Assembly (NCBI GenBank): GCA_040902895.1
Contig: JBBDWL010000049.1
Span: 94,608-158,607 of the forward strand
DNA from: JALYRV01 sp040902895
GTDB taxonomy: Bacteria; Acidobacteriota; Vicinamibacteria; Vicinamibacterales; SCN-69-37
Length of the DNA: 64,000 nucleotides
Direction: 5' to 3'
A program made the translations under genes and the position numbers. A model generated the notes under the pieces. That model worked only from the letters and a program-made list of their open reading frames with translations. It ran no database searches and was not told the origin of the DNA. Shown piece by piece: positions 39,687 to 48,055 of this stretch. Every line of letters begins with the position of its first letter. Positions within the stretch are counted from its first letter, which is position 1.

Positions 39687-41177
39687 GTGTCCATCACTCG
39701 CCTTCTCATCGCCAATCGCGGCGAGATTGCCTGCCGCATCGTCCGCGCGTGCCGCGATCGGGGCATCGAGTCCGTTGCGGTGTTCTCCGATGCCGATCGC
39801 GATGCACTTCACACCCGGATGGCGGACCAAGCCGTCGGACTCGGCGGCACCACCGCCGCTGACAGTTATCTCCGGATCGATCGTCTTCTCGACGCCGCGC
39901 GCGAGAGCGGCGCCGATGCCATCCATCCGGGCTATGGATTTCTGTCCGAACGCAGCGCGTTTGCGGCAGCCGTCGTCGATGCGGGTCTGACGTTCGTCGG
40001 GCCGCCGGCGGATGTCATCGGGCGTATGGGATCGAAGACCGAGGCGCGCGCGCTGGCCGAGACTGCTGGCGTCCCGGTGGTACCCGGCGGGGTCGCGCCT
40101 GCGCAGGACGACAAGACGCTTGCCGCACTCGCGGCCTCAGTCGGCTTCCCTGCCTTGATCAAGGCCTCGGCGGGCGGCGGCGGCAAGGGCATGCGCATCG
40201 TTCGCCATGCCGGCGAAGCACTCGACGGGATCGGCGCCGCACGGCGCGAGGCGCGGGCCGCATTCGGCGACGGCACGCTCTATGTCGAGCGCCTGATCGA
40301 GGAATCGCGTCACGTCGAGATTCAGGTTCTCGCCGATACGCACGGCAACGCCGTGCATCTCTTCGAGCGCGACTGCAGCGTGCAGCGCCGTCATCAGAAG
40401 ATCATCGAAGAGAGCCCGTCGCCCGCGATTGGGCCCGCGGTGCGCGAGCGCATGGGTCAGGCTGCGGTCGCACTCGCGAAGGCGTCGCAGTACGTCAACG
40501 CCGGCACGATCGAGTTCCTTGTCGAAGGCGAAGGAGACGCCGCGCGCTTCTATTTTCTCGAGATGAATACGCGGCTGCAGGTCGAGCATCCCGTGACCGA
40601 GGCCGTGACCGGCGTGGATCTCGTGCAGGCGCAGCTCGATATCGCGGAGGGCGAAGCGCTTCCCTGGACGCAGAATGCAATCGCGCAGCGCGGTCACGCA
40701 ATCGAGTGCCGCATCTATGCCGAGGCGCCGGAGCAGGGATTCCTTCCGCAGGCGGGCCGCATCCTCTATTGGCATCCGCCGTCCGGGCCTGGCGTGCGCG
40801 TCGACTCGGGCGTCGAGACCGGCACCGAGGTCACCGTGCACTACGATCCGCTGCTGGCGAAGCTGATCGTGACGGGCGCCACGCGCGAAGCGGCCATCCG
40901 GCGTGCACTGCGTGCGCTCGAGGAGTTCGTCGTGCTGGGCGTCCGCACCAACATCACCTTCCTTGCGAATGTGCTGAGAAGTGAGACATTCGCCGCCGGC
41001 CGCGTGCATACGCGCTGGGTCGATACAGCGATGGAGTCGCTCGCGGCGCCTCCCCCCGCCGAACTTGCCGCAGCGGCCGCGCAGGCGGCGCGCGCCTTGC
41101 GTCAGGATGGTTCTTCGGGCCCTCACGGCGCCGCGGGTGCGGACGCCTGGCGCGATCTGACCGGGTGGCGTCTGTGA
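39687..41177 (+). CDS. mccA: Methylcrotonoyl-CoA carboxylase, biotin carboxylase part
   Basis: 496 residues from a GTG. Biotin carboxylase: LLIANRGEIACRIVRACRDR, ATP-grasp loop KASAGGGGKGMRIVRHAG, HLFERDCSVQRRHQKIIEES, FLEMNTRLQVEHPVTEAVTG. It carboxylates biotin using ATP and bicarbonate. MccA proteins normally continue as one chain into a BT linker and a biotinyl domain (about 650 residues); here the chain stops at AWRDLTGWRL, and the rest is a separate, overlapping gene. The four-helix-bundle cassette ends directly before its start. Confidence 0.93.
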   Translation: MSITRLLIANRGEIACRIVRACRDRGIESVAVFSDADRDALHTRMADQAVGLGGTTAADSYLRIDRLLDAARESGADAIHPGYGFLSERSAFAAAVVDAGLTFVGPPADVIGRMGSKTEARALAETAGVPVVPGGVAPAQDDKTLAALAASVGFPALIKASAGGGGKGMRIVRHAGEALDGIGAARREARAAFGDGTLYVERLIEESRHVEIQVLADTHGNAVHLFERDCSVQRRHQKIIEESPSPAIGPAVRERMGQAAVALAKASQYVNAGTIEFLVEGEGDAARFYFLEMNTRLQVEHPVTEAVTGVDLVQAQLDIAEGEALPWTQNAIAQRGHAIECRIYAEAPEQGFLPQAGRILYWHPPSGPGVRVDSGVETGTEVTVHYDPLLAKLIVTGATREAAIRRALRALEEFVVLGVRTNITFLANVLRSETFAAGRVHTRWVDTAMESLAAPPPAELAAAAAQAARALRQDGSSGPHGAAGADAWRDLTGWRL

Positions 41178-41605
41178 ACGCACCGAAATTCTACCCGGTT
41201 GATTTTCCCCGGTCCGGGTACGCAGAAACACATCCGGGGAAAATCAACCGGGTTGAATTTCGGGTCGAAGACCGGCGCTATGTCGCCACCGTTGCGTGGG
41301 AGGGGCGGCGCGCGTGGGTGCACGTCGGCGGCCATGTGTTCATCATCGATCCGCGCGACTCGGACGACCCGACACCCGGCGCCTCGGCCGATCTCGATGC
41401 GCTGTCGCCGCCGATGCCCGCGACGGTGACGCGCATCGACGTCAAGCCCGGCGACACGGTCGTCAATGGCGACGTGATCGTGCTGCTCGAAGCGATGAAA
41501 ATGGAGCTGCCGATCCGCGCCCCGCGTGACGGCATCGTCGCGCGCGTCAACTGCCGCGCGGGCGAGCTGGTGCAACCCGGAACCCCGCTTGTGGTGCTCG
41601 AATGA
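41174..41605 (+). CDS. Biotinyl-carrier (BCCP) part of methylcrotonoyl-CoA carboxylase
   Basis: 143 residues from the GTG that overlaps the mccA stop (GTGA); a GTG at 41165 is also in frame. A BT-like linker (VEFRVEDRRYVATVAWEGRR) leads to a biotinyl domain with VLLEAMKMELPIRAPRDG, where the Lys of AMKM carries biotin, and ends GELVQPGTPLVVLE. Residues KFYPVDFPRSGYAE...KINRVEF near the N terminus are encoded by a 79-base palindromic element. It looks like the detached C-terminal third of MccA. The stop overlaps the mvaB ATG. Confidence 0.9.
   Translation: MNAPKFYPVDFPRSGYAETHPGKINRVEFRVEDRRYVATVAWEGRRAWVHVGGHVFIIDPRDSDDPTPGASADLDALSPPMPATVTRIDVKPGDTVVNGDVIVLLEAMKMELPIRAPRDGIVARVNCRAGELVQPGTPLVVLE
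41184..41262. repeat. 79-base palindromic (REP/MITE-like) element inside coding sequence
   Basis: Arms of 29 bases (41184-41212 and 41234-41262) pair at 28 positions around a 21-base loop. The core is CCCGGTTGATTTTCCCCGG on one side and its complement on the other. It lies just after the mccA/BCCP junction and is translated in frame. Confidence 0.9.
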
Positions 41606-42510
41606 AGCCGCTGCCGCCGCAGGTCACGATTGTCGAAGTGGGTCCGCGCGATGGCCTGCAGAACGAAGCCGCCGCCATCGACACGGCGTCGAAGATCGCC
41701 CTGATCGAATCGCTGGCGGCCGCGGGACACACGCGGATCGAGGCGGGCGCCTTCGTCAGCCCGAAATGGGTGCCGCAGATGGCGGACACGGAAGCCGTCT
41801 TCGCGGGCCTGCGGCGCAAAGCGGACGTGCGCTATTCGGCGCTGGTGCCGAATCTTGCGGGGCTCGAGCGCGCGACGAAAGCGGGCGTCACCGACATCGC
41901 GTTGTTCGCGTCGGCGTCCGAGACTTTCAGTCAACGGAACATTAACAAATCGATCGCTGATTCGCTCAAGGATTACGCCGAGGTGGCGAAAACCGCGCTC
42001 GCGGCGAACATGCGCGTGCGGGGATATCTGTCGACGGCTTTCGGCTGTCCGTTTGAAGGTGACATCGATCCCGCCCGCGTCGTCGAAGTCACCGAGGCGT
42101 TGTTCGAAATGGGCGTCGAAGAAGTCGCCGTCAGCGACACGATCGGCATGGCGCACCCCGGCCAGGTCACCGCGCTGCTGCGCCTGCTCGCGGCGGCGGT
42201 GCCGCTGCGCGGGATCGCGCTCCACTTTCACGACACGCGCGGCACGGCGCTGGTCAACGTGTATGCGGCGCTCGAGGAAGGCGTGGTGGTGTTCGACAGC
42301 GCCGCCGGCGGTCTCGGCGGTTGTCCCTACGCGCCTGGCGCGGCAGGCAATCTCGCCACCGAAGACCTGCTGTTCATGCTGGATGGGCTCGGCATCTCGA
42401 CGGGCGTCGATCGCCGGCAGGTAACGGCCGCCTCTCGCGCGCTCGAGCCACAACTGGGTCATCCGTTGCCATCTCGCCTGCTTCAAGCTGAGGCCGCCAA
42501 AGCGCGGTAA
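41602..42510 (+). CDS. mvaB: Hydroxymethylglutaryl-CoA lyase
   Basis: 302 residues. It cleaves HMG-CoA to acetoacetate and acetyl-CoA, the last step of leucine degradation. TIM-barrel landmarks: VTIVEVGPRDGLQNEAAAID, EAGAFVSPKWVPQMADTEAV, LHFHDTRGTALVNVYAALEE (metal ligands) and the catalytic-Cys loop GGLGGCPYAPGAAGNLATED. It overlaps the BCCP gene by 4 bases (ATGA). A degenerate 8-mer array follows its stop. Confidence 0.95.
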   Translation: MKPLPPQVTIVEVGPRDGLQNEAAAIDTASKIALIESLAAAGHTRIEAGAFVSPKWVPQMADTEAVFAGLRRKADVRYSALVPNLAGLERATKAGVTDIALFASASETFSQRNINKSIADSLKDYAEVAKTALAANMRVRGYLSTAFGCPFEGDIDPARVVEVTEALFEMGVEEVAVSDTIGMAHPGQVTALLRLLAAAVPLRGIALHFHDTRGTALVNVYAALEEGVVVFDSAAGGLGGCPYAPGAAGNLATEDLLFMLDGLGISTGVDRRQVTAASRALEPQLGHPLPSRLLQAEAAKAR

Positions 42511-42512
42511 TG

Positions 42513-42552
42513 CTCCAAACATTCAACTTCCCAACGACTTAACGCCTTAAGG
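42513..42552 (+). repeat. Degenerate 8-mer array (NNNNAACN type)
   Basis: Five 8-base units beginning 2 bases after the mvaB stop, ending ACTTAACG and CCTTAAGG; the AAC core is nearly constant and the other positions drift. Confidence 0.55.
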
Positions 42553-42594
42553 CTGAGTGGGCACCGCGATTGCAAAATTGCCTGGCGGAGCTCT

Positions 42595-44343
42595 ATGACC
42601 GTACTTTGCCGGCCTCGAACCGTTCCGCTCGCCATCCTGCTCGGCGCCGCTGTGGCGTGCGGCGGAGGGTCGGAGTCCGCGCGAGAGGCTGCCGCACCCA
42701 AACTGAAAATCGAATCGGGGGTGCCCGAGGCGATCAAGGCGCAACTCTCGACTCGGCCAGCGTTCCTTTCGGGAGATCCCGACGGCGAGGGCACCTGGAA
42801 GGCCGTTCGCAAGTTCTATGAGAAACGTCAGTACGCGCCGGCATGGATCGACGGCCGGCGGCCAACGGAACAGCTCGATCAGCTGCTGGAGACGCTTGCA
42901 GGCGCCGAGCGCGAAGGCCTCGATCCGGCGATGTATGGCGCGCCTGCACTGGCCGCGCATCGCACGAACGCCAACGGCCGTCGCTTCAGCCGCGACGCCT
43001 TCCCGAAAGACGACATCGACGATGTGGATGTGTGGAGCACGTGGGCGTTCATGGCATATGCCTCCGATCTTGCCGACGGCGTCACCAGTCCCAAAGACAT
43101 CCCCGGCACGTGGGGCATGCGTCCATCGCCTGTCGATCAGGTAAAGACCCTCGAGACCGCGCTCACAAGTGGTGACATCGCGAACACGATCGATACCGCG
43201 TCGCCGCGCCATCCGGAATATGTCGCGCTGAAAAAGGCGCTGGCCGATTACCGCGACATGGCGAAGAACGGCGGCTGGCAAGCACTGCCAAAGGGACTCG
43301 CGATGAAGCCCGGCGCCACGCATCCGGCCGTGCCGGCGCTGCGCAAGCGGCTGGCGGTCACACACGATTTCAAGGGCGACGCGGCCGATCCATCCACCCG
43401 CTATGACGAGCCGCTGGTCGCCGCCGTAAAGCTGTTCCAGCTGCGCCATGGCATCGCGGAAGACGGTGTGGTGGCGGGAGAAACGCTTACCGCGTTGAAC
43501 GTGCCGGTATCGAAGCGCATCGAACAGATCCATCTCAACATGGAGCGCTGGCGGTGGCTGCCGCGCGATCTTGGCGCCAATCACGCGCGCGTGAACATCC
43601 CCGAGTACCGGCTCGATCTGTGGGAGCAGGATCGCATCGCGGTGACGATGCGCGTCGTCGTTGGAGCGCAGAACAACAAGACGCCGATCTTCGCCGACGA
43701 GATGACGCACATCGTCTTCAGCCCGTTCTGGAACGTGCCGCCGAGCATCGCGAGCGAAGAGACGCTGCCCGCGGTGCAGAACGATCCAGGTTATCTGACG
43801 CGCAACAATCTCGAAGTGGTAGGCACGTCAGGCAGGGTGCTCGATCCGTTCAGCGTCGACTGGTCGAATCCATCGAGCTACCGGTTCCGGCAGCGTCCCG
43901 GCACGAGCAACTCACTCGGGCTGGTGAAGTTCATGTTCCCGAACCAGCACAACGTCTATCTGCACGACACGCCGGCCGACGCGCTGTTCAAGAAGCACAT
44001 GCGCGCGCTCAGCCATGGCTGCGTGCGCGTCGAAGAGCCGACGAAGCTCGCGCGGTACCTGCTGCGGGAGCAGCCTGAGTGGGATGCGGACCGGATCGAC
44101 GCCGCGATGCATGCGGGCCGCGAGAACCACGTGAAGATGAAGAAGCCGATTCCCGTGTATCTGCTGTATTTCACCGCGCGGGCGTCGCATGAGAACAACG
44201 CGGTGCACTTCCGGCACGACATCTATGGCTATGACGCGGCGCAGAGCCGGGCCTATCAGCAGCGGATGGCGAAGCTGCGGCAGCGATCGGCGCGGCTGCT
44301 CGATGTCCTGTCGCCGGGTGCGGGAGTGGCTGGCGCTAGGTAG
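42595..44343 (+). CDS. L,D-transpeptidase, YcbB/LdtD-like, putative lipoprotein
   Basis: 582 residues. Lipobox-like signal (LAILLGAAVACGGGSES). A scaffold domain (VRKFYEKRQYAPAWIDGRRP) is followed by a peptidoglycan-binding domain (AVKLFQLRHGIAEDGVVAGE) and the catalytic YkuD domain with VYLHDTPADALFKKHMRALS then HGCVRVEEP (Cys nucleophile). Length and order match YcbB/LdtD enzymes that make 3-3 cross-links. It is the second L,D-transpeptidase in the window. The 3' end overlaps the convergent receiver gene by 8 bases. Confidence 0.94.
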   Translation: MTVLCRPRTVPLAILLGAAVACGGGSESAREAAAPKLKIESGVPEAIKAQLSTRPAFLSGDPDGEGTWKAVRKFYEKRQYAPAWIDGRRPTEQLDQLLETLAGAEREGLDPAMYGAPALAAHRTNANGRRFSRDAFPKDDIDDVDVWSTWAFMAYASDLADGVTSPKDIPGTWGMRPSPVDQVKTLETALTSGDIANTIDTASPRHPEYVALKKALADYRDMAKNGGWQALPKGLAMKPGATHPAVPALRKRLAVTHDFKGDAADPSTRYDEPLVAAVKLFQLRHGIAEDGVVAGETLTALNVPVSKRIEQIHLNMERWRWLPRDLGANHARVNIPEYRLDLWEQDRIAVTMRVVVGAQNNKTPIFADEMTHIVFSPFWNVPPSIASEETLPAVQNDPGYLTRNNLEVVGTSGRVLDPFSVDWSNPSSYRFRQRPGTSNSLGLVKFMFPNQHNVYLHDTPADALFKKHMRALSHGCVRVEEPTKLARYLLREQPEWDADRIDAAMHAGRENHVKMKKPIPVYLLYFTARASHENNAVHFRHDIYGYDAAQSRAYQQRMAKLRQRSARLLDVLSPGAGVAGAR

Positions 44344-44728
44344 AACTGGCGCGGACGAGCAGCTCGCTCACGTGCGCGAGCAGGTCGTCGGGCATGCACG
44401 GCTTGACGAGCATGCGATCGATCCCACTCGCAGCGACGGCTTTTGACGTATCCGCGTCGGCGTGGCCGCTCAGACAGATGATGGGAATCCCGGCCGTGGC
44501 CTTGTCCCCCTTCAGCGCGCGAGCGAGCTCGATGCCGGTGATCCCGGGCAGCGACAGGTCGGTCACGATGAGCGACGGCCGCTGCTCGCGCGCGAGCTGC
44601 AGCGCCTGATCGCCGCGTCCCGCTTCAATCACGTCATAGGATTGCCGAAAGAGCTCGGCATAGAACATCCGCGTGTCGGCGTGATCTTCGGCCACCAGCA
44701 CGGTGGGCCGCGCAGAGGAACCAGTCAT
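44336..44728 (-). CDS. Single-domain response regulator (receiver only)
   Basis: 130 residues. CheY-like receiver: VLVAEDHADTRMFYAELFRQ (acidic pair), phosphoacceptor in LIVTDLSLPGITG, LSGHADADTS and the Lys in MLVKPCMPDD. There is no output domain and no kinase nearby, so it probably acts as a phosphate relay or by protein contact. Confidence 0.93.
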   Translation of the reverse strand: MTGSSARPTVLVAEDHADTRMFYAELFRQSYDVIEAGRGDQALQLAREQRPSLIVTDLSLPGITGIELARALKGDKATAGIPIICLSGHADADTSKAVAASGIDRMLVKPCMPDDLLAHVSELLVRASST

Positions 44729-44759
44729 GTGAGGTGAACCGCCAGTATACCCTGTTGGC

Positions 44760-45509
44760 GTGAGCGCGCACCTCGACGGCTTCTTTGATGCGCTTCAGAC
44801 GAGACATCTCGCAGAGCTCGAATGGCCCGAAGTCACGCGTGCCTTGCGGGCGCTCTCGTCCGCGTATGTGCAACGGCGATCGAAGCTTACGTCTGGCGCC
44901 GCACTCGATGGGCGCGGCAAGCGCGCGGCATTTGCCCTGTTCTACGGTCCCCTTCATTTCGCGACGATCTCGGGCATTCTCGAAGGCCTTCGGGTTCAAG
45001 GCGAACCCGTCTGCGGCCCGGCGAGCCTCACAGATGTGGGCTGCGGCACGGGTGCCGGCGGCGCCGCCTGGGCTCTCGCCTGCGGCCGGAAGCCGCGCGT
45101 GGTCGGCCTCGACATTCATCCATGGGCGGTTACCGAAGCGGCATGGACGTATCGGTTCTTCGATATTGACGGCACGGCCCGGCGGGCCGACCTCTCAAAG
45201 GTCCGCATCGACGCCGGGTCCGGGATGGTGGCGGCTTACACCCTCAATGAACTGGATGATCGCGCTCGCGAGAGACTCTTCGCCGCTGCGCTGGCATCGC
45301 GTCGCGCGCTCCTGGTCGTAGAGCCGATCGCGCGCGCGGTGACGCCCTGGTGGAATGCGGCTGCGGCGCAGGTCACGGCCCAGCGTGGACGCGCTGATGA
45401 CTGGAAGCTGCCGCTCGACATGCCCGAGCGCTGGCGCCTGCTCGATCGGGCCGCCGGATTCCGGCGCGACCATCTGACCGCCCGCTCGCTCTGGCTCCCG
45501 GCGCGTTAG
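44760..45509 (+). CDS. Class I SAM-dependent methyltransferase, Rsm22-like
   Basis: 249 residues from a GTG. SAM motif I is LTDVGCGTGAGGAAWALACG; later motifs are VVGLDIHPWAVTEAAW, and AAYTLNELDDRARERLF (the motif IV position). VVEPIARAVTPWWNAAA follows. The N-terminal helix region (YVQRRSKLTSGAALDGRGKR) and overall order resemble the Rsm22/mitochondrial small-subunit methyltransferase group. The target is not certain. It is divergent from the receiver gene. Confidence 0.78.
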   Translation: MSAHLDGFFDALQTRHLAELEWPEVTRALRALSSAYVQRRSKLTSGAALDGRGKRAAFALFYGPLHFATISGILEGLRVQGEPVCGPASLTDVGCGTGAGGAAWALACGRKPRVVGLDIHPWAVTEAAWTYRFFDIDGTARRADLSKVRIDAGSGMVAAYTLNELDDRARERLFAAALASRRALLVVEPIARAVTPWWNAAAAQVTAQRGRADDWKLPLDMPERWRLLDRAAGFRRDHLTARSLWLPAR

Positions 45510-45521
45510 GGTGGGTTCAGT

Positions 45522-45533
45522 TACTATTGCCCG
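45522..45533 (+). promoter_or_regulatory. -10 element for a leaderless start
   Basis: TACTAT at 45522-45527, 6 bases before the ATG at 45534. Confidence 0.45.
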
Positions 45534-46436
45534 ATGAAGAGACTTGCCGTTGCCCTGTTTGTGCTCACGTCCTTCACGCCAGCCGGTGGCCCGAGCGTAG
45601 TCGAGGGCCAGCAACGCGACCCGCGTTCGGCCGGCGGCGGCAACTGCGCCGCCAACCCGCTCAATTGCATCGACACGCCGAACCCACTCACGCCCCCAGA
45701 CACCGTGTGGCTCGAAGAGATGACGTGGATGGACGTGCGCGATGCCATGAAGGCCGGCAAGACCACCATCATCATCCCGACGGGCGGCATCGAGCCGAAC
45801 GGTCCGTGGCTCGCGCTCGGCAAGCACAACTACGTGCTGCGCGTGAACTGCGACGCGATCGCGCGAAAGCTGGGAAACGCCCTGTGCGCGCCGATCATTC
45901 CGCTCGTGCCGGAGGGCAGCATCGAGCCGAAGAGCGGGCACATGACGACGGCCGGCACGATTAGCCTGCGCGAGGAGACGTTCCGGGCCATGCTCACCGA
46001 CGTGGTCCACAGCTTCAAGATGCACGGCTTCGAGAACATCGTGCTCATCGGCGACAGCGGCGGCAACGTGCGCGGAATGCAGGCGGTCGCGGACACGTGG
46101 AATGCGGAGTGGAAGGGATCGCCCCTCGTGATCCACGCGCGCGAGCACTACGACTACGCGACGGTCACGAAGTACGTCGAGGGGCTCGGGCTGATTAAGC
46201 CCGCGACGTCGGACGGACTGCACGACGATCCCGTCATCACACTGAACATGATGGCCGCCGACCCCAAAAGCGTCCGCTGGGAGCAGCGCGTCAAGGCGAA
46301 CAAGGCCACGATCAACGGCGTGTCGATTGCCGACAGGGAGACGTCGCTCGCGACCGCGCGCAAGATCGTGGAGTTCCGCGCGAACGTCACGGCGGAGGCC
46401 ATCAGGAAGGCGATCGCCGCCAAGCCCAAAGGCTAG
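45534..46436 (+). CDS. Creatininase family amidohydrolase, exported
   Basis: 300 residues with an N-terminal signal (MKRLAVALFVLTSFTPAGG). The creatininase core starts WLEEMTWMDVRDAMKAGKTT, then IIIPTGGIEPNGPWLALGKHN (Glu and the His of the metal site), EGSIEPKSGHMTTAGTISLR and HGFENIVLIGDSGGNVRGMQ. The family hydrolyses cyclic amides and formamide-type bonds; the substrate is unknown. Its last 4 bases overlap the convergent zinc-ribbon gene. Confidence 0.88.
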   Translation: MKRLAVALFVLTSFTPAGGPSVVEGQQRDPRSAGGGNCAANPLNCIDTPNPLTPPDTVWLEEMTWMDVRDAMKAGKTTIIIPTGGIEPNGPWLALGKHNYVLRVNCDAIARKLGNALCAPIIPLVPEGSIEPKSGHMTTAGTISLREETFRAMLTDVVHSFKMHGFENIVLIGDSGGNVRGMQAVADTWNAEWKGSPLVIHAREHYDYATVTKYVEGLGLIKPATSDGLHDDPVITLNMMAADPKSVRWEQRVKANKATINGVSIADRETSLATARKIVEFRANVTAEAIRKAIAAKPKG

Positions 46437-47017
46437 ATCGACTCTGCTCTGTCGGTGAAGCAGAACGGATGACCGCAGTCGCGGCACACGTACTCATCCA
46501 GCATGCCGCGCTCGGCAATCCACTCGATCCGATGCCCCTGGAAGAAGCACACGAGCGGATGCCGGATGTGCGACAGCGCATCCTCTGACTTGAGGAAGCT
46601 GTGTCCGCAGCCGCACGCATACTCCTCTTTTCCGGCGCGATGCGCGACGTGATGCACGTCGTGGCCGAAGAGGCTGCAGAAGTAGCGGACCTTCTTCGTG
46701 AAGCCCCCACCCGCGGAGGGATCCTCCGACGACCGGAACAACAACGGATGACCGCACCGGATGCACACGTACTCGCGATGGCCGTCGCGTTCGTCGAGCA
46801 GGTCGTAGGTATGGACGCGGAGGAAACACGCCAGTGTGTGGCCGACGCGCGTGACCCCGCGATGCTCGAGAATCGGCTCGCGGCATCGCGTGCAGCGGTG
46901 GCCGGACTCGAAAAAGAGTCGGTTGTGAACGCGGTGGCCGAACAGCCGGCAGCGAAGCCGGTCAAAAGATCCGGCGCTGGGCACCGCGTCGAGCTCGAGC
47001 GCAGAGGCATGACCCAT
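46433..47017 (-). CDS. Four-repeat zinc-ribbon protein (DUF1660-like units)
   Basis: 194 residues made of four similar units, each beginning with Cys-x2-x-GH or a variant and ending Cys-x2-Cys: LRCRLFGHRVHN..HRCTRC; LACFLRVHTYDL..YVCIRCGHPLLF; YFCSLFGHDVHH..YACGCGHSFL; LVCFFQGHRIEW..YVCRDCGHPFCF. The unit recalls the single small DUF1660 ribbon of phages, here tandemly repeated. Function is unknown; zinc binding is likely. It overlaps the creatininase end by 4 bases. Confidence 0.78.
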   Translation of the reverse strand: MGHASALELDAVPSAGSFDRLRCRLFGHRVHNRLFFESGHRCTRCREPILEHRGVTRVGHTLACFLRVHTYDLLDERDGHREYVCIRCGHPLLFRSSEDPSAGGGFTKKVRYFCSLFGHDVHHVAHRAGKEEYACGCGHSFLKSEDALSHIRHPLVCFFQGHRIEWIAERGMLDEYVCRDCGHPFCFTDRAESI

Positions 47018-47055
47018 ATCCTCTAGTGCGTCGGCGGCGCCCGACCAGGCTCAAT

Positions 47056-47061
47056 TACAAT
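47056..47061 (+). promoter_or_regulatory. -10 element of cyanophycinase gene
   Basis: TACAAT, 9 bases before the ATG at 47071; the leader would be at most 2-3 bases. Confidence 0.4.
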
Positions 47062-47070
47062 ACGCGGCAC

Positions 47071-48045
47071 ATGAAACTGATTGCCGCTGCGCTGTTGGGG
47101 GCCCTGGTATCACTGCCGCAGGCGCAGCCGGCATATACGCATGCGCTGGCGGGAAATCCGGCCGATGCGACCGGCAAGGGCACCGGCGGGTACGTGCTTG
47201 CCGGCGGCGGCACCGACCAGCCTGCGGCCTTCAAATGGATGATCGAACGCGCCGGCGGCGGCGACATCGTGATCATCCGCGCATCGGGCGCTGACGCCTA
47301 CAACAAATGGATTCTCGACCTCGGCGGCGCCGATTCCGTCGAGACGATCATCTTCAGAGACCGTTCGGCCTCGTCCGATCCTTTCGTGCTGGAGCGGCTC
47401 CGCAAGGCCGAGGGCGTCTTCATCGCCGGCGGCGATCAGTCGCGCTATGTGAACTTCTGGAAAGGGACGCCCGTCGAAGACGCGCTGCACGCGCTCGTTG
47501 CGCGCGGCGGGCCGATCGGCGGCACGAGCGCCGGCCTCGCGATTCTCGGCGAGTTCGGATTTGGCGCTCGCGAGGGAGGCCTCACGTCAAAAGAGGCGCT
47601 GCCCAATCCGTTCGTGAAAGCCGTGGAGCTCGATCGCGACTTCCTGTCGTTGAAGCATCTCGAGAATCTGATGACCGACACGCATTTCGTCGAGCGCGAC
47701 CGTCTTGGCCGTCTCCTGGTGTTTCTCGCACGCATCCAGCACGATGGCTGGTCGCAGTCGCCGAGGGCGATCGCGGTCGACCGTCAGACGGCCGTGCTCA
47801 TCGAGCCATCAGGCAAGGCGACGGTTGTCGGCAGGAACACCGCCTATTTTCTGAACACCACCACGGCTCCGGCCGTATGCGAGCCTGGTAAACCCCTGAC
47901 GATGCGCGGCGTAAACGTGTACCGCATCGGCACAACGGCGCCAGCCACCTTCGATCTGCCGTCCTGGAAAGGCATGGGAGGACTCGCCTACTCCCTCGAC
48001 GTCGTCAACGGCGTCATCACGTCATCGCGCGGCGAACTGTATTAG
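47071..48045 (+). CDS. Cyanophycinase-like S51 family peptidase, exported
   Basis: 324 residues with signal peptide MKLIAAALLGALVSLPQAQ. S51 fold: GGYVLAGGGTDQPAAFKWMI, VFIAGGDQSRYVNFWKGTPV and the nucleophile elbow GGPIGGTSAGLAILGEF (Ser). It should cut cyanophycin to beta-Asp-Arg dipeptides, or related isoaspartyl peptides, outside the cytoplasm. No cyanophycin synthetase is in the window, consistent with scavenging. ATG 47071 rather than the upstream frame is used, because it gives the signal peptide. Confidence 0.92.
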   Translation: MKLIAAALLGALVSLPQAQPAYTHALAGNPADATGKGTGGYVLAGGGTDQPAAFKWMIERAGGGDIVIIRASGADAYNKWILDLGGADSVETIIFRDRSASSDPFVLERLRKAEGVFIAGGDQSRYVNFWKGTPVEDALHALVARGGPIGGTSAGLAILGEFGFGAREGGLTSKEALPNPFVKAVELDRDFLSLKHLENLMTDTHFVERDRLGRLLVFLARIQHDGWSQSPRAIAVDRQTAVLIEPSGKATVVGRNTAYFLNTTTAPAVCEPGKPLTMRGVNVYRIGTTAPATFDLPSWKGMGGLAYSLDVVNGVITSSRGELY

Positions 48046-48055
48046 GAGCTTCTGC

